From the NCBI RefSeq assembly GCF_046292825.1, contig NZ_JBKBQG010000026.1, positions 1 through 64,000 of the forward strand: a stretch of 64,000 nucleotides of DNA, written 5' to 3'. The position numbers were made by a program, and so were the translations under genes. Below are positions 62,163 through 64,000 of this stretch, one piece after another (position 1 is the stretch's first letter; each line of letters opens with the position of its first letter). Below the pieces are notes generated by a model, which saw nothing but the letters and a program-made list of their open reading frames with translations, was not told the DNA's origin and did not search any database. Source of the DNA: Salinarimonas sp046292825. GTDB taxonomy: Bacteria > Pseudomonadota > Alphaproteobacteria > Rhizobiales > Beijerinckiaceae.

Positions 62163-64000
62163 ATGAATCGCGACGAGGATCTCCAGAGGCATCTTGGCCC
62201 CGAGCCGTCCGCGGGGTCCGCCTCGGCCTCGCTGTCCGCGCGGGCGCGCGCGGCGGTGGCGCCGCAACGCCCCTATCTCGAGGGGCTCAATCCCGAGCAG
62301 CGGCGCGCCGTGGAGACGACGGACGGGCCCGTCCTCGTGCTCGCCGGCGCCGGCACCGGCAAGACGCGGGTGCTGACGACGCGCATCGCCCATCTGATCG
62401 CGACCGGCAAGGCGCGGCCCTCCCAGGTCCTCGCGGTCACCTTCACCAACAAGGCCGCGCGCGAGATGAAGGAGCGCGTGGCGCTCCTCCTCGGCGGCGT
62501 CGCCGAGGGCATGCCCTGGCTCGGCACCTTCCACGCGATCTCGGCCAAGATCCTGCGCCGCCACGCCGAACTCGTCGATCTCAAGCCGGATTTCACCATT
62601 CTCGGCATGGACGACCAGCTGCGGCTCCTCAAGCAGGTGATCGCGGCCGAGGACATCGACGAGAAGCGCTGGCCGGCCCGCCAGCTCGCGGGCGTGATCG
62701 ACGATTGGAAGAACCGGGGCCTGCATCCCGACAAGGTGCCGAAGGGCGAGGCGGCGTCCTTCGCCTTCGGCAAGGGAATCGCGCTCTACGCGGCCTATCA
62801 GGAGCGCTTGAAGACGCTCAACGCCGCCGATTTCGGCGATCTCCTGCTCGAGTGCCTGCGCCTCTTCCGCGAGCATCCGGACGTGCTCCAGGGCTATCAG
62901 GACCGGTTCCGCTACATGCTGGTGGACGAGTACCAGGATACCAACGTCGCCCAATATCTCTGGCTCCGGCTTCTCGCGCAGGGCCGGCGAAACCTCGCCT
63001 GCGTCGGCGACGACGATCAGTCGATCTACGGCTGGCGCGGGGCGGAGGTCGACAACATCCTGCGCTTCGAGCACGATTTCCCCGGCGCGACCGTGGTGCG
63101 GCTCGAGCGCAATTACCGCTCGACCGGCCATATCCTCGCCGCCGCCTCCCACCTGATCGCCCACAACGAGGGCCGCCTCGGCAAGACGCTGCGCACGGAC
63201 GACGAGCCGGGCGAGAAGGTCACGCTCACCGGCGCCTGGGATTCGGAGGAGGAGGCGCGGCTCATCGGCGAGGAGATCGAGAGCCTCCAGCGCGAGGGCC
63301 ATTCGCTGTCCGAGATGGCGGTCCTCGTGCGCATCTCGGCGCAGATGCGCGAGATCGAGGATCGCTTCGTGCAGCTCGGCCTCCCCTATCGCGTGATCGG
63401 CGGCCCGCGCTTCTACGAGCGCGCCGAGATCCGCGACGCGCTCGCCTATCTGCGCATCGTCGCCCAGCCGGCGGACGATCTCGCCTTCGAGCGGATCGTC
63501 AACACGCCCAAGCGCGGCCTGGGCGACGCGACGCTGCAGGTGCTCCACGGACACGCGCGCGCCGCCAAGGTCCCCCTCCTCCAGGCGGCGCGCTTCCTCG
63601 TCGAGACGGACGAGCTCAAGCCCAAGGCGCGGGGCGCGCTTCGCGATTTCGTCGGGTCCGTCGCCCGCTGGGCGCAGGAATCCGAGCGGCTGCCGCATTC
63701 CGAGCTCGCGCGCGTGGTGCTCGAGGAATCCGGCTACACGGAGATGTGGCAGCGCGACAAGTCGGCGGATGCGCAGGGGCGGCTCGAGAACCTCAAGGAG
63801 CTCGTGCGCTCCATGGAGGACTTCCCCGACCTCGCCGCCTTCCTCGAGCACGTCTCGCTGGTGATGGACGCCAACGAAGGCGAGGGCGAGGACAAGGTCT
63901 CGCTGATGACGCTGCACGCCGCCAAGGGGCTCGAATTCGAGACCGTGTTCCTGCCCGGCTGGGAGGAGGGCCTGTTCCCCTCCCAGCGCGCGCTCGACGA
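62163..64000 (+). CDS. uvrD: UvrD/PcrA-type DNA helicase, 3' truncated by window
   Basis: At least 612 residues of an SF1A helicase, open at the right edge. Motif I is LAGAGTGKTRVLTTR near residue 60; then FTNKAAREMKERV, motif II DEYQDTNVAQY near residue 256, motif III GDDDQSIYGWRGA near residue 281, LERNYRSTGHI (motif IV), and motif V as LMTLHAAKGLEFETVFLPGW at residues 581-600. The first 38 residues are a divergent head. It unwinds DNA in nucleotide-excision and mismatch repair. The remaining C-terminal portion lies outside. Confidence 0.96.
   Translation, partial: MNRDEDLQRHLGPEPSAGSASASLSARARAAVAPQRPYLEGLNPEQRRAVETTDGPVLVLAGAGTGKTRVLTTRIAHLIATGKARPSQVLAVTFTNKAAREMKERVALLLGGVAEGMPWLGTFHAISAKILRRHAELVDLKPDFTILGMDDQLRLLKQVIAAEDIDEKRWPARQLAGVIDDWKNRGLHPDKVPKGEAASFAFGKGIALYAAYQERLKTLNAADFGDLLLECLRLFREHPDVLQGYQDRFRYMLVDEYQDTNVAQYLWLRLLAQGRRNLACVGDDDQSIYGWRGAEVDNILRFEHDFPGATVVRLERNYRSTGHILAAASHLIAHNEGRLGKTLRTDDEPGEKVTLTGAWDSEEEARLIGEEIESLQREGHSLSEMAVLVRISAQMREIEDRFVQLGLPYRVIGGPRFYERAEIRDALAYLRIVAQPADDLAFERIVNTPKRGLGDATLQVLHGHARAAKVPLLQAARFLVETDELKPKARGALRDFVGSVARWAQESERLPHSELARVVLEESGYTEMWQRDKSADAQGRLENLKELVRSMEDFPDLAAFLEHVSLVMDANEGEGEDKVSLMTLHAAKGLEFETVFLPGWEEGLFPSQRALD

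Overview
The window looks like chromosomal DNA of a high-GC alphaproteobacterium, most likely order Hyphomicrobiales (Rhizobiales). The basis is family content and gene order: DUF1674/SDHAF4, a YbjN-proC pair, the chain rlpA - D,D-carboxypeptidase - tmk - holB - metG - tatD - metallo-beta-lactamase, a Zur with a His-rich head, and very high GC (near 70% by eye). I cannot fix the genus. No rRNA, tRNA, CRISPR array, transposase or phage gene was seen. Start/stop overlaps of the ATGA, GTGA or TTGA type are very common, so many neighbours are probably translationally coupled.

Layout, left. 1-466 is low complexity. 467-5463 holds a DUF559 nuclease-fold protein, plsY, dprA, dnaB and alr. 5766-7573 is a TRAP permease pair without a binding protein. 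7590-8979 holds htpX and an SDHAF4-like factor. 9011-11805 is the elongation factor P module: kamA/epmB, epmA and the divergent efp. 12049-15595 is a carotenoid group (alpha/beta hydrolase, crtI, crtB), followed by prfC. 17942-21760 is an osmoprotectant ABC transporter in yehZ-yehY-yehX-yehW order. 22158-24473 holds an XRE regulator behind an AT-rich island, a small lipoprotein and a glyoxalase-family dioxygenase.

Layout, middle. 24498-33890 is mixed: a UPF0149-like protein, a GT4/FkbM pair, a PfkB kinase, AzlCD, a GT2, two RNA-methyltransferase-like proteins and small unknowns. 34030-36285 holds zur, a lone flagellin whose ribosome-binding site lies in a hairpin, and an RBBP9-type hydrolase with Asp in the nucleophile position. 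36404-41665 holds a second hydrolase, threonine aldolase, proC, a YbjN protein and a beta-hydroxyacid dehydrogenase.

Layout, right. 42097-52465 is a minus-strand surface-glycan locus: a UDP-glucuronate decarboxylase-like enzyme, three related CgeB-type glycosyltransferases, a GT4, a B12-binding radical SAM protein and two further sugar-nucleotide epimerases. It is the best candidate here for a poorly described system. 52994-60420 is the conserved rlpA-to-metallohydrolase chain. 60662-61274 is a HigBA-type toxin-antitoxin pair, 61330-61941 a LysE exporter, and a UvrD-family helicase runs off the right edge from 62163.

The intergenic space is filled with several families of dispersed, palindrome-rich repeats. 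One copy (49772-50130) is split by homopolymer sequence and a 10-N gap, flanked by a 36-bp duplication, which strongly suggests a false join in the assembly.
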